Shown here piece by piece: positions 26,564 to 35,719 of a stretch of DNA of 64,000 nt. Source of the stretch: Paenibacillus doosanensis (GTDB lineage Bacteria; Bacillota; Bacilli; Paenibacillales; NBRC-103111); the NCBI RefSeq assembly GCF_025060755.1, contig NZ_JANYUY010000039.1:1-64000 (forward strand), read 5' to 3'. Below the pieces are notes generated by a model that saw nothing but the letters and a program-made list of their open reading frames with translations, made no database searches and was not told the DNA's origin. Both the position numbers and the translations under genes were made by a program. Within the stretch, counting starts at the first letter, position 1. Every line of letters starts with the position of its first letter.

Positions 26564-26764
26564 ATGAACCGCATTTCCTCGCATTTGGAGCAAGTAGATT
26601 GGATCGGCAAGCTGGCCGATTTGAAACTCGCGCATTACCAGAATTCGCTGATCGTCAGCGCGCTCATCGAAGTGCTTGTAGAGAAAGGCATCATTACCGC
26701 GCAGGATATCGCCGCGATGTCGGAGCAATTGGACGCGGCCTTCACTCCGGAATCGGGGCTCTAA
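26564..26764 (+). CDS. Small hypothetical protein convergent with walJ
   Basis: 66 residues from ATG 26564 (MNRISSHLEQVDWIGKLADL), with AAAGGATG upstream; a larger frame from 26384 has non-protein-like composition before this point. Predominantly helical with a VLVEKGIITAQDIAAMSEQL segment. Its stop overlaps that of walJ by 4 bp. The well-formed protein and ribosome site support it as real; no family recognised. Confidence 0.55.
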   Translation: MNRISSHLEQVDWIGKLADLKLAHYQNSLIVSALIEVLVEKGIITAQDIAAMSEQLDAAFTPESGL

Positions 26765-27564
26765 TCTTCATCCAGCCGATCCCAATCCGTGGCCCGGTCG
26801 TAATATGTATCCATAAGCCGGGCGCGGTGATCGTCGGGCGCCAGCCTCTCCTCTACCATATTATTCACGGTCAGCCTGGCCAAATCCATGATGTTATGAT
26901 CCCGGCTCAAATGCGCCAAGTACACCCGCTTCGTCTTTTCCGTCATTACATCGACAAGGCCGATGCCCGCGGCTTCATTCGACAAATGGCCGAGATCGCT
27001 GAGGATGCGCCGCTTAATGTTCCACGGATATTTCCCCATCCGCAGCATCTCGATGTCATGATTCGATTCCAGCACCAGCACGTCGCTGTTCTGGATTTTC
27101 TCCTTGACTTTAGCGCTCATATAGCCCAGATCGGTAGCCAGCGCCAGCTTCTCATCCCCATGATAGAAGCAGTAGCCGACCGGCTCGGCCGCATCGTGGG
27201 AAATGCCGTACGACTCCACCTGCAGCGAGCCGAAATTGCGAACCTCGCCGGTTTCCATAATACATCGCTTATCTTCGGCGATTTCCCCGATATGCCGGTT
27301 CAGCTCTTCCCACGTTTTTTCGTTGGCATAGACCGGCAGATCGTATTTGCGGGCGACCGCTCCCAGCCCTTTAATATGATCCGCATGCTCGTGTGTAACC
27401 AGAATCGCGTCGAGCTCCCGCGGGTCCATCTCTTTTTCCTTTAACAGCTGATCGATCTTTTTGGCGCTGAGTCCGGCGTCGATAAGCACCTTGCCTTCAT
27501 CCGTCGCCACCACCATCGCATTCCCCGTCGATCCGCTGGCCAATACGGTAAATCGAATTCCCAT
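26761..27564 (-). CDS. walJ: Metallo-beta-lactamase-fold hydrolase WalJ (YycJ)
   Basis: 267 residues. Metallo-hydrolase signature HEHADHIKGL (about 58-67), with further ligands in SHDAAEP, ATDLGYMS and the distal HLSRDHN. WalJ is conserved in the Bacillales wal locus and is linked to coordinating cell division with DNA replication or repair; the homologous fold has 5'-3' exonuclease activity. It follows walI by about 40 bp and ends the wal gene string here. Confidence 0.95.
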   Translation of the reverse strand: MGIRFTVLASGSTGNAMVVATDEGKVLIDAGLSAKKIDQLLKEKEMDPRELDAILVTHEHADHIKGLGAVARKYDLPVYANEKTWEELNRHIGEIAEDKRCIMETGEVRNFGSLQVESYGISHDAAEPVGYCFYHGDEKLALATDLGYMSAKVKEKIQNSDVLVLESNHDIEMLRMGKYPWNIKRRILSDLGHLSNEAAGIGLVDVMTEKTKRVYLAHLSRDHNIMDLARLTVNNMVEERLAPDDHRARLMDTYYDRATDWDRLDED

Positions 27565-27604
27565 ACCATTAAACTCCCATCCTGTAAACCTGACAACCGC
27601 GCCG

Positions 27605-28351
27605 CTACCGCTTGTTGCGCTGCGGCGGGTCCACCGCTCCGTTCAAAGCGTGCACATAATAAATATCGTCTTCCCCGTTGCCTATCGTGACGCGCCAATA
27701 AGGCACCATAAACATCGTCTGTGAATTAAATACTTGACCGTGATAACCAAGCTTGATGCTGGTGACGACCGTCCCGCTCGGGAAATAATTCTCGATCAGA
27801 CTGCGCAGCACCATATAGGGAGAAATGACCTTCTGCTCCTTCTGGTCGCTCTCCGGCTTCACCTCGGCATACCCCTGCCTATACCCTACGATCATCCCGT
27901 CCTGCTCCTTCAGCTCCAGCCTGACCTCGAACATCGGCAGCGAGCCATACAGCTGGTGGAAGACATAGGTGCCGTTCGTGCTCAGAATCGGATCATACTG
28001 ATACTTATCCATATTCGGAATGCCTGTCTTAGGAGCGGTTTCCCTTGCCCCGCTCCGGCTTAGCAGCGGGCTGTACTTAAACGGCGTCTCCAGCGGAATC
28101 AGCTGGTTCGATGTATATTTATCGTCGAAATTAACGACGATTTCCTTCAGCTTCGGGACATCCTTCGGAATCTCCGTGGAAATCTGAATGTTCTTGCTCT
28201 TGATCAGCTTCTGAATCTCTTCGGCCGCACTTGCCGTATTGGCGTCGAACTCCAGCAGATCCGACCGGGTCGTCCACAGCTGGTAGCCGAGCACCATATT
28301 CAGCAGAAAAAACGAAAGAATCAGAATCGTCTTCGCCCGGCCCCAGTCCAT
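27605..28351 (-). CDS. walI: WalI (YycI), negative regulator of WalK
   Basis: 248 residues from ATG 28351 (MDWGRAKTILI); GGAGG at 28358-28362 fits this start, not the ATG 28357 adjoining it. One N-terminal membrane helix (TILILSFFLLNMVLGYQLW) and an extracytoplasmic YycI domain with PYMVLRSLIENYF and VPYWRVTIGNGEDDIYYVHA. With WalH it binds WalK in the membrane and dampens its activity. Confidence 0.93.
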   Translation of the reverse strand: MDWGRAKTILILSFFLLNMVLGYQLWTTRSDLLEFDANTASAAEEIQKLIKSKNIQISTEIPKDVPKLKEIVVNFDDKYTSNQLIPLETPFKYSPLLSRSGARETAPKTGIPNMDKYQYDPILSTNGTYVFHQLYGSLPMFEVRLELKEQDGMIVGYRQGYAEVKPESDQKEQKVISPYMVLRSLIENYFPSGTVVTSIKLGYHGQVFNSQTMFMVPYWRVTIGNGEDDIYYVHALNGAVDPPQRNKR

Positions 28352-28411
28352 GGGCATCCTCCTTCACACCGTTGTCCGCGCCTGAGTCCGTTTGCCTTAC
28401 TCCGCCCGCAG

Positions 28412-29692
28412 CTATTCCAAAAACTCATACGTACCGTCCCTCAGTTCCACCGTCCATACCGGCACCAGCTCCATCGTCTTATCGAATATCGTCGGCCGAT
28501 AGCCGGGGAACACCGAGATGACGGCGTTTTTCTTCGCATATTGAGCAAGCTTCGCATCGAGCTCTTCGCCGGTGATCAGCGTCGCGTCTCTGCTCCTTAC
28601 CCCCGCCGGATCGGGAATGATCATGGACCGCTCATAGCGGGAGACGACGCCTTTTTGCAGCGACATCTTAATAAATCCGATATTGTCGTTATGCTGATTC
28701 ATCACCGGCAGCGAACCGTAATATTGGCGGAAAATAAACGACTGGCTGACCGGCAGCATCCGCTGAGGCACCTTCTGCACCGCATACTGTCCGTTCCAGC
28801 CGCCGTGCTGATTGACGAACTGCACCGCAGAGAGCAGATTATCCTGTACGTCGATTTTGCTGTCTACAGGAGCCACAGGGTCGGAATAGGTTAGCCAGCG
28901 CTCGTCGTTCTTCAGCTGCAGCCCCCGCTTGGCGTCGGTATAAATCTCCGTGCCGTCGCGCTCCGACAAGTTCCGTGTGATCGCCGGATCGACGAAGAAG
29001 CTTCGCTTCAGCTGATCGACCGTAAACTGCGTGAAATCGAGCGTATAAGCGGGAAAAGAAATCGGCTTTGTCGGCAAATAGTAGCCGTCCGCCGTCTCTT
29101 TATACGGAACCGTTCCTTCCAGCGTGATAATCCGTTCGATATCTTTGGCCGAAATATCCGCCTTCTGCACTTCATACACCGTACTGGCCGTATCCGTGAA
29201 CAGAATCGTTCGCACCTCGTCCTTCGCTTCTCTGGCAACGATCCAAATCCGGGTAATGACATCGTTATCTGCGGGCACTTCGCCCTTCAGCTGCATGACG
29301 CGCTGCAGGACGTTGAGCGGAATCCCGTCGCGGAACACGACCTCAAGACCCTGCTGCTTGCCCCGTACTTCCTCCACATTCATGTTGAGGGAGGACACCG
29401 TCGTCTTGCGGAAGCCGGACAGCGTTCTCTGCTTCACGCTATCGAGGATTTGATTATAGCCTGCGGTATTCGGATACAGCACGGTATGCACCTGATTGCC
29501 CATATGCAAAACGACATGATCCGCGAACAGCAGATCCTCCAGCGAAGCTTGGGAACCCATCGGGTCGGTCTTGACATAATCCTGCTGGACGAGCGGATCG
29601 AACTTCGGAGAGCTGTAAGAGAGAAGGTAGCTTTGCAGCAAGCTTAGCGCCACCAACAGCACCAATACGCCGGATTTCAGCTTCTCGATCAT
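28412..29692 (-). CDS. walH: WalH (YycH), negative regulator of WalK
   Basis: 426 residues from ATG 29692 (MIEKLKSGVLVLLVALSLLQ) behind GAGGAGG; the frame to 29752 is spurious upstream overlap. One membrane-spanning anchor and a large extracellular YycH domain. The start overlaps the walK stop by 4 bp, indicating translational coupling in walRKHI. Confidence 0.93.
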   Translation of the reverse strand: MIEKLKSGVLVLLVALSLLQSYLLSYSSPKFDPLVQQDYVKTDPMGSQASLEDLLFADHVVLHMGNQVHTVLYPNTAGYNQILDSVKQRTLSGFRKTTVSSLNMNVEEVRGKQQGLEVVFRDGIPLNVLQRVMQLKGEVPADNDVITRIWIVAREAKDEVRTILFTDTASTVYEVQKADISAKDIERIITLEGTVPYKETADGYYLPTKPISFPAYTLDFTQFTVDQLKRSFFVDPAITRNLSERDGTEIYTDAKRGLQLKNDERWLTYSDPVAPVDSKIDVQDNLLSAVQFVNQHGGWNGQYAVQKVPQRMLPVSQSFIFRQYYGSLPVMNQHNDNIGFIKMSLQKGVVSRYERSMIIPDPAGVRSRDATLITGEELDAKLAQYAKKNAVISVFPGYRPTIFDKTMELVPVWTVELRDGTYEFLE

Positions 29693-31542
29693 AGCGCAAC
29701 CTCCTCTAGAGTGTACGGAAGCGTGAAGGTAACCTTCGTCCCTTGCCCCCATTCCGACTCCAGCGCAATCGTTCCGCCGTGCGCCCTTACTATTTCCCGG
29801 GCAATCGATAGCCCGAGCCCCGTGCCTCCCATACTGCGGGATCGCGCCTTGTCAACGCGGTAAAACCGTTCAAAAATCCGGTTCAAATCTTTCTTCGGAA
29901 TGCCGATTCCGTTATCTTGAACCGACACCTCAAGCCACTTCGGCTCCGGGCAGCGGGCGCGAATCGCGATGCTTCCGCCGTCCGGCGTATATTTGATCGC
30001 ATTGGACACGAGATTGTCCAGTACCTGATCGATCCGGTCGCGGTCCAGCATAATCTCTTCCATATCCGGCTCCACCTCGATCGCGATCGCGATTTGGCGG
30101 TGCTCCAGCTGGAACGAGAACCGGTCGGCCACCTCATCGAGCATTTCAGCGACATCCGTCACCTCGCGGCTAATAATCGCCTGATTCGAATCGAGGCGGG
30201 ACAGCTGCAGCAGATCGGTAACGAGCCGGATCATCCGCTCCGTCTCATTGCGCGTTACGTTGACGAATTTGCCGGCCAGCTGAGGCTCCTCCAACGCTCC
30301 GTCCTCCAGCGCCTCCAGATAGCTTTTAATCGTCGTCAGCGGGGTTCTCAGCTCGTGTGAGACGTTCGCTACGAACTCCTTGCGCGATTCCTCCAGCTTC
30401 TCCTGGTTCGTCACGTCCTGCAGCACGACAATCGTGCTTGCCGAGCCCTTCTCCTTGCTGTACACCGTCGTGAAGGAGACCCGTACGGAGAGCTGCTCCT
30501 CATCCGCATCGTGATAAAATTGCAGCATCATTGAAGGGGAAGAGGACTCCCCCGCCTGCAGCTCATTCATCGTCTCCTTCGAGATGCCAAGCACCTCGGG
30601 AAGCGGCTTGCCGAGCGTCGTATCCTCATTCACCTGCAGGATCTGCTTCGCCCGCCGGTTAATGACGATCACCTTGCCGTCGTCGTCGGTCGCGATCAAT
30701 CCGTCGTTCATATTGGTCAGAATCGAAGCCAGCTTCTCCTTCTCTTCCTCATTGAGCGACAAAGCCTCTTTCAATCGCTCCATCATGAAGTTGAACGTCT
30801 GCCCCAGCTGTCCGATCTCATCCTTGCCGAGCACGGGCACCTTGTCGTTAAACCGCCCTTCGGCGACGGCCGTCGCCTGGCGGGTAATCGCCTTGATCGG
30901 CCCGGTGATCGTCGCCGACAGCACGACCCCCAAGACCATCGTAAGCCCCAGCGCGATGAGCGTCCCGGTAATCAGAAACTGATTGATCCGGTTCATCGTG
31001 TTGTACAGCTCTTCCATGGAAGCGATGATGTACACCGCCCCGTTCACCTTAACCCCCGAAGCCACCGGCTTCACGATGATCATCTTGCGGATGCCGTCCA
31101 GGTCGGTGAACATTCGCTGATTGTCCTTAATCCCCTGCAGGGCGCGGTTCACTTCCGTCTGCGTGTTCTTCTGCCCGACAATCGACTGGTGGCTCGCCAT
31201 CGACGTGCTGAGCACGAACCCGTTGGCGTCGATCACCTGAATCTCCGCGCTGCTGTTGGCGAACAGCTTGTTCACCACATCGTTCAAATCGGCGAACGTT
31301 TTGCGCGTATCCCCCTGCTTCGATTCCTCGCTGCTCACCGACAAATAAGGCTCGACGAATTGGGTAAGCAGCTGCGCCTGGCTGTTATGAGACTCTATGA
31401 AATCGTTCTTGAAATAGCTCTCCAGCGTTCGGACGAAGTACACTCCGATCAGCTGCATCGCAATCAGAATCAGCAGTACGTAAATAATAATGATCTTCGC
31501 TTGAATCGATTGAAAAAATTGAAAGAAACGAAGTCCTTTCAT
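29689..31542 (-). CDS. walK: Sensor histidine kinase WalK
   Basis: 617 residues. Two transmembrane helices (about 15-36 and 188-210) flank an extracellular sensor domain; then HAMP (about 210-262), PAS (about 268-380), HisKA with phospho-acceptor VANVSHELRTP (His about 396) and HATPase_c with NLVSNAIKYTP, DNGIGIP, and GGTGLGLSIA. With WalR it forms the essential two-component system controlling peptidoglycan hydrolases. Four bases separate it from walR. Confidence 0.97.
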   Translation of the reverse strand: MKGLRFFQFFQSIQAKIIIIYVLLILIAMQLIGVYFVRTLESYFKNDFIESHNSQAQLLTQFVEPYLSVSSEESKQGDTRKTFADLNDVVNKLFANSSAEIQVIDANGFVLSTSMASHQSIVGQKNTQTEVNRALQGIKDNQRMFTDLDGIRKMIIVKPVASGVKVNGAVYIIASMEELYNTMNRINQFLITGTLIALGLTMVLGVVLSATITGPIKAITRQATAVAEGRFNDKVPVLGKDEIGQLGQTFNFMMERLKEALSLNEEEKEKLASILTNMNDGLIATDDDGKVIVINRRAKQILQVNEDTTLGKPLPEVLGISKETMNELQAGESSSPSMMLQFYHDADEEQLSVRVSFTTVYSKEKGSASTIVVLQDVTNQEKLEESRKEFVANVSHELRTPLTTIKSYLEALEDGALEEPQLAGKFVNVTRNETERMIRLVTDLLQLSRLDSNQAIISREVTDVAEMLDEVADRFSFQLEHRQIAIAIEVEPDMEEIMLDRDRIDQVLDNLVSNAIKYTPDGGSIAIRARCPEPKWLEVSVQDNGIGIPKKDLNRIFERFYRVDKARSRSMGGTGLGLSIAREIVRAHGGTIALESEWGQGTKVTFTLPYTLEEVAL

Positions 31543-31545
31543 CTC

Positions 31546-32262
31546 TTAGAAGCCTCCGCTTTTCGGATTGCGCATCATATAGCCCAACCCTCTGCGGGTC
31601 AAGATATACTCCGGACGGCTCGGGTCATCCTCGATCTTTTCGCGCAGCCGGCGGATCGTCACATCCACGGTCCGCACGTCGCCGAAATATTCGAAGCCCC
31701 AGACCGCTTGCAACAGATGCTCGCGGGTCATCACTTTGCCGCTGTTTTTGGCCATATACTGAATAAGCTCGAATTCGCGATGCGTTAGATCGAGAGCGAC
31801 GTCATCCTTGTAGACCAGATACATATCGCTATCGATAAACAGGCTTTGAATCCGGATACCCTGCCTCGCTTCCGGCTCCGTCGGCAGCGGCGTCTGAACC
31901 TTCGTATGCCGCCGCAAATGCGCTTTCACGCGGGCGAGCAGCTCCCTGGTGCCGAACGGCTTGGTCACATAATCATCGGCCCCAAGCTCAAGCCCTAGCA
32001 CCTTGTCGATCTCGTTATCCTTGGCCGTCAGCATAATGATCGGCGTGTTGAGCTTACTCCGCACTTCCCTGCATACATCCATTCCGTCCTTCACGGGAAG
32101 CATCAAATCGAGCAGGATCAGATCGGGGTCTTCCTTGAAAGCCAGATCGACCGCCGCGCCTCCGTCATACGCGCAGATGACTTCATGGCCTTCCTTTTCC
32201 AAATTGAATTTCAATATATCCGCAATCGGTTGTTCATCATCGACAACGAGTATTTTCGCCAT
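31546..32262 (-). CDS. walR: Response regulator WalR
   Basis: 238 residues: receiver domain with DDE (8-10), phospho-acceptor Asp in LLDLMLP (about 52) and TAKD, then an OmpR/PhoB winged helix (about 135-232) with [26 protein letters not shown]-like recognition region. First gene of walRKHI. It activates autolysin genes and is essential in most Firmicutes. Confidence 0.97.
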   Translation of the reverse strand: MAKILVVDDEQPIADILKFNLEKEGHEVICAYDGGAAVDLAFKEDPDLILLDLMLPVKDGMDVCREVRSKLNTPIIMLTAKDNEIDKVLGLELGADDYVTKPFGTRELLARVKAHLRRHTKVQTPLPTEPEARQGIRIQSLFIDSDMYLVYKDDVALDLTHREFELIQYMAKNSGKVMTREHLLQAVWGFEYFGDVRTVDVTIRRLREKIEDDPSRPEYILTRRGLGYMMRNPKSGGF

Positions 32263-32343
32263 CCTGTTCGATCACCGCCTTAGAAAAAAACTGAATCGCT
32301 CGGGTTTATCCACTTTCTCACAATACTTACATCTATCTTACCA

Positions 32344-32405
32344 CACCTCGATGCAAAAAGAGACATGGACCAGCAGCTTTCCTGCTTCTTCCATGCCTCT
32401 TTATA
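32344..32405 (-). terminator. Terminator of the M23 peptidase gene
   Basis: AAAGAGGCATGGA-AGCAG and CTGCT-TCCATGTCTCTTT arms form a long bulged hairpin. A T5 run follows on the minus strand. Nothing else was seen in 32263-32488. Confidence 0.65.
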
Positions 32406-32488
32406 TGCTGTTCCGCGATCTTACCCGGACGAAGCAACCTTTTCCCCTCGGGCTGCGTCTATGCTAGTAAGAAAGATATGAATAAGTG

Positions 32489-34054
32489 CTATTTATTCAA
32501 ATATTTCAGAGGATTTTGCGGCGAATCGTTTTGCTGCACCTCGAAATGCAGATGGATGCCCGTTGAGTCGCCTGTGCTGCCCATATAACCGATTTTTTCG
32601 CCCTTCTCGACGATTTTCCCGACGCTCGTATAGATTTGGCTTAAATGGCCGTACAGCGTCTTATATCCGTTCATATGGTCGATGATGATGCAGTTGCCGT
32701 AGCCGCTCTTGACGCCAGCAAAAATAACCTTGCCGTTATCCGACGCCATAATGTTTTTGTTCGAAGATGTCAGGTCGACACCTTTATGGAATACGCCCCA
32801 GCGGGTGCCGAACGTGCTCGTAATAGTTGACGATGCCACCGGCCATGCGAATTTGCCTGTTCCTTCTCCCTTGATGACCTTGGTTCCCTTGCGGACGATC
32901 GCTTTGACCGGCTCTTGAACGACTTCCTCGCTCAATACCGTTTCGTCGGTCATCAGCCCGTTGACCTTCGTCACTTGAATCATCACTTTCTTCAAGCCGT
33001 TCTTGCCTTCTTTAATGACTTCATTCGTACCTGCCCGCATCGTATCATCGGTCTGGTATTCAGTCTCATATTGAATTTCCTGGGATTCGGCCACCTTCTC
33101 GACCGTGCGGACGGCCAGCTTCGGCTGCAGCACCGTTAAATCGAGCTCTTGGCCGACCTTGATCATGTCGTCGCTGATCGTCGGATTGTTTTGATAAATG
33201 ACCTGCTTCGGAATGTCCAGCTTCTGGGCGATGCAGGATACGCAATCGCCTTTCTCCACCGTATATTTGGTCGGCGTCACGTCGCCGGTCTCCAATTTCT
33301 GCTTCAGCTCGTCGGGACTCATCACATCTTGCGGCTGAATCTCGATTTCTTTCAACTCTACCTTTTGCACGAACTCTACCTTCTGCAATTCTACTTCCGA
33401 AGGCGCGCTAGCCGGAGAGGCCGATAGAATACGCACCTTGCCCGCATCCTTCTTCTTCTCCAGCACCGAATTCTTAATATCCTCGAGCAGCTTGTCCGCT
33501 GTTTGTTCGTCCCTCAGCACGCCCATCGGCTTGCCGTCAACGAGCAGCTCCGTGCCTACTGGCGTAGCTGTTATAGCACCGGCTACGCGGTCTAGCACCT
33601 GCTGATCGTTCGTCTTCTCCATGAAAACCCTTTCAACCTGATATGTGACCTCAGGCTCCAGAACCTTCATCCGCACCGCCGTATTGGAAGACGCCAGCTC
33701 TTTGGATTTCGTCTGCTTCAATTCTTCCACTTCGGAGGTATCCTCAACCGTGCCTACCTCTTGCCCGTTGATTGCTACATGATATATGTTTTTCATACCC
33801 GCATGAACAAGGCTATTCCCGCCCCACACAACGGCGGATACGACGCCCAATACGGATACGGCTTTGATCACGGTCCATTTATGTAAACGAAGATCACTGT
33901 AAAATTTTCCGGTTAAAGGCTGCTGCTTCTGTTCGCTCTTAGCTTCTTCGACTGCCGGCTTGGCGGCCACGTTTCTCCATTGGAATTGGGACAGCTTCAG
34001 CTTGGATTGCTCCAGCTTCTCTTTCATCCAATTCCTTCCTTTGAAAACTGTCAT
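32489..34054 (-). CDS. Membrane-anchored M23 peptidase with LysM and G5 domains
   Basis: 521 residues from ATG 34054 behind AAAAGGAG. Cytosolic N-terminus, one membrane helix (AVSVLGVVSAVVWGG, about 67-82), a coiled or beta-rich stalk, LysM (TVEKGDCVSCIAQKLDIP, about 268-310), G5 domain (about 310-390) and C-terminal M23 endopeptidase (about 400-515) with HKGVDL and the metal-binding HLHFEV. It likely cleaves peptidoglycan crosslinks outside the membrane. Upstream of walR, consistent with cell-wall homeostasis. The mature-spore SpoIIQ-like family is an alternative resemblance but LysM and G5 favour a DipM/YebA-type hydrolase. Confidence 0.9.
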   Translation of the reverse strand: MTVFKGRNWMKEKLEQSKLKLSQFQWRNVAAKPAVEEAKSEQKQQPLTGKFYSDLRLHKWTVIKAVSVLGVVSAVVWGGNSLVHAGMKNIYHVAINGQEVGTVEDTSEVEELKQTKSKELASSNTAVRMKVLEPEVTYQVERVFMEKTNDQQVLDRVAGAITATPVGTELLVDGKPMGVLRDEQTADKLLEDIKNSVLEKKKDAGKVRILSASPASAPSEVELQKVEFVQKVELKEIEIQPQDVMSPDELKQKLETGDVTPTKYTVEKGDCVSCIAQKLDIPKQVIYQNNPTISDDMIKVGQELDLTVLQPKLAVRTVEKVAESQEIQYETEYQTDDTMRAGTNEVIKEGKNGLKKVMIQVTKVNGLMTDETVLSEEVVQEPVKAIVRKGTKVIKGEGTGKFAWPVASSTITSTFGTRWGVFHKGVDLTSSNKNIMASDNGKVIFAGVKSGYGNCIIIDHMNGYKTLYGHLSQIYTSVGKIVEKGEKIGYMGSTGDSTGIHLHFEVQQNDSPQNPLKYLNK

Positions 34055-34234
34055 GTTCTACTCCTTTTAAGTCGTTTTCTACGAAAAATACATAAAAACA
34101 CCTAAAATAGGGACACTAACCATGTAAGTCGACTCCATTTATCAATTTACCACAACTAGACTTCTTCTTTCAACATAATTCACTGTCTTGGAGTCGGAAT
34201 CAATGGTTTGGTGTCGGGGGTGTGAAGTTAAACT

Positions 34235-34498
34235 ATGGAAAACATAACGGCATTTTTCAAAAATCGGTCGAATCTGGACGAGGCAGCCCATACGTTGCGC
34301 GAGCAGGGGGCGATCGATATCCGGATTCATCCGGACAGCGAAGCCGGGTCTTCGGCTTATTTGACGCCGCTGACCCAATCCGCCCTGACGGAGGATGAGA
34401 GCGCGAACGGCCACGGATATGTCCTGCAAGTCGTCGTCGAGTCTTCCCGCTCCAGGCAAGCGGAGGATACATTGGCCAAGTTCGGAGGACAGCTCTAA
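34235..34498 (+). CDS. Small hypothetical protein
   Basis: 87 residues (MENITAFFKNRSNLDEAAHTL start) with a weak GGGGGTG site. Composition is soluble and protein-like: HPDSEAGSS, a hydrophobic HGYVLQVVVES strand and a helical SRQAEDTLAKFGGQL end, reminiscent of a small ferredoxin-like fold. Head-on to the surrounding genes. No family recognised. Confidence 0.5.
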   Translation: MENITAFFKNRSNLDEAAHTLREQGAIDIRIHPDSEAGSSAYLTPLTQSALTEDESANGHGYVLQVVVESSRSRQAEDTLAKFGGQL

Positions 34499-34600
34499 AA
34501 GCCCGGTGAAAAAGCGAGCTTCGCTAAGCGATAGCAATCTGGAGAAAAACAGGCAGCCTGCGGTCGATCGGGGGCTACCGCTCGCTATTGCGGCCGGATG
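34495..34600. repeat. Degenerate copy of the long-hairpin repeat
   Basis: TAAAAGCCCGGTGAAAAAG (34496 on) and CCTGCGGTCGAT (about 34557) match the start and an internal block of the two tandem hairpin units at 38649-39002. The rest is diverged. The gap 34499-34676 otherwise holds nothing recognisable. Confidence 0.4.
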
Positions 34601-34676
34601 TTGACGATTTGGAGCTCCTCAAGCGACGAATATCCGCCTCTTGCTGCCTTGCCCTATTCATGAATTGAACGGCAAA

Positions 34677-34710
34677 AAAGCTCCGGACACTGTATCGTGC
34701 CCGGAGCTTT
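34677..34710. terminator. Bidirectional terminator
   Basis: AAAGCTCCGG (34677-34686) pairs perfectly with CCGGAGCTTT (34701-34710). A-run on one side and T-rich sequence on the other can end both the + strand small gene and the minus-strand gene at 34735. Confidence 0.8.
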
Positions 34711-34734
34711 CTTCTTGCCGCAGAACCGAAGCCT

Positions 34735-35559
34735 TTAGTTCGCTTTAATCATCGCGATAAGCTGGGCATATTCATCCGGCTTCAAATACTTCTGCAATAT
34801 TTCTTCGATCTCTTTCAGCTCGGATGCCGTAATCCCGTCCTCCATAAGCCCGGAAATCGTCTGCATGTCCGCCTGCGGCACCCGGGATACCAGCAGGTTG
34901 AAAATCTTGTTCTTATCCGCGCTCGACAGCTGATCTTTCTTCTTCGTGAACTCCTCGCCGGAGACGACGATTCTCTTGCTGTCCTCGGCTGCCGAGGAAC
35001 CCGCTCCGCTGCCGGCCCCTGCTACCGCTCCGGGACTGATTCCCCCTCCCGTTCCTGCGCCGGCCTCCGGGGTGGACGAATCGACCCCGCTCTGGTGGCC
35101 GAAAACGGCGACAGCATCCTCAGGCGGTTTTTTCGTCGTCGACGAACCGCCGTTGCTGCCGCTGCCGCCTCCCGGCGCAGCTCCGCCCGTGCCCGCTCCG
35201 GTTTCTGCGCCGGCAGACGGATCACCCTCTCCCGCTTGATTGCCTGCTCCTGCCACGCTGGAGCTATCCGCGACGCTGCCCGATACCGGACGGTCCGGCT
35301 GCGGCTGGTTTCCTTGCTTGTCGCCCAGCGCCGTCCTTCCCTGACCCGACGGCGAACCGCCGCCGAAGCCAAGCTGCTTGCCAAGCTGCCCGACGAACTG
35401 CGGCCAAGTCGGCATGGCGCTTGTCGACGATTTCAAATTATATTGTTCCATGATCATATCCGCGTAGGTGCTTACCGCCCAGAAGGTGGACGCGATGCAA
35501 ACGACGGACGTAATCCATGCGCTTAACAGTAATTTGGCCATCCATTGCAAACTTTTCAT
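34735..35559 (-). CDS. Membrane-anchored hypothetical protein with Gly/Ala/Ser-rich linker
   Basis: 274 residues from ATG 35559 (MKSLQWMAKLL); a GGGAG site fits this better than the upstream ATG 35571. One N-terminal transmembrane helix (LLLSAWITSVVCIASTFWAV, about 9-28), a low-complexity linker (about 70-195: GAGTGGAAPGGG-type), and a conserved C-terminal helical domain with SADKNKIFNLLVSRVPQADM and GITASELKEIEEILQKYL. The spacer suggests the C-terminal domain is held away from the membrane. Function unknown. Confidence 0.75.
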   Translation of the reverse strand: MKSLQWMAKLLLSAWITSVVCIASTFWAVSTYADMIMEQYNLKSSTSAMPTWPQFVGQLGKQLGFGGGSPSGQGRTALGDKQGNQPQPDRPVSGSVADSSSVAGAGNQAGEGDPSAGAETGAGTGGAAPGGGSGSNGGSSTTKKPPEDAVAVFGHQSGVDSSTPEAGAGTGGGISPGAVAGAGSGAGSSAAEDSKRIVVSGEEFTKKKDQLSSADKNKIFNLLVSRVPQADMQTISGLMEDGITASELKEIEEILQKYLKPDEYAQLIAMIKAN

Positions 35560-35643
35560 TGTCGCTCTCATCTCCCGCCTGTCGAAACGTTATCATCTCC
35601 TTCCAGTATTGACGTTTTGTTGCCAAACCAACCGTTCGTAATG

Positions 35644-35692
35644 CAAAAAAAGAACCTCTCGGCCCAAAACTAAAGGCACTAAGAGGTTCTTC
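35644..35692 (-). terminator. Terminator of purA
   Basis: AGAACCTCT and AGAGGTTCT arms with a T7 run on the minus strand, about 30 bp after the purA stop. Confidence 0.85.
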
Positions 35693-35719
35693 TATAAACA
35701 TTCCGTTAATCTATCACGA

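Noticed and set aside
26599-27444. 281-codon + strand frame opposite walJ
   Set aside because: Antisense shadow of walJ with no start signal or domain.
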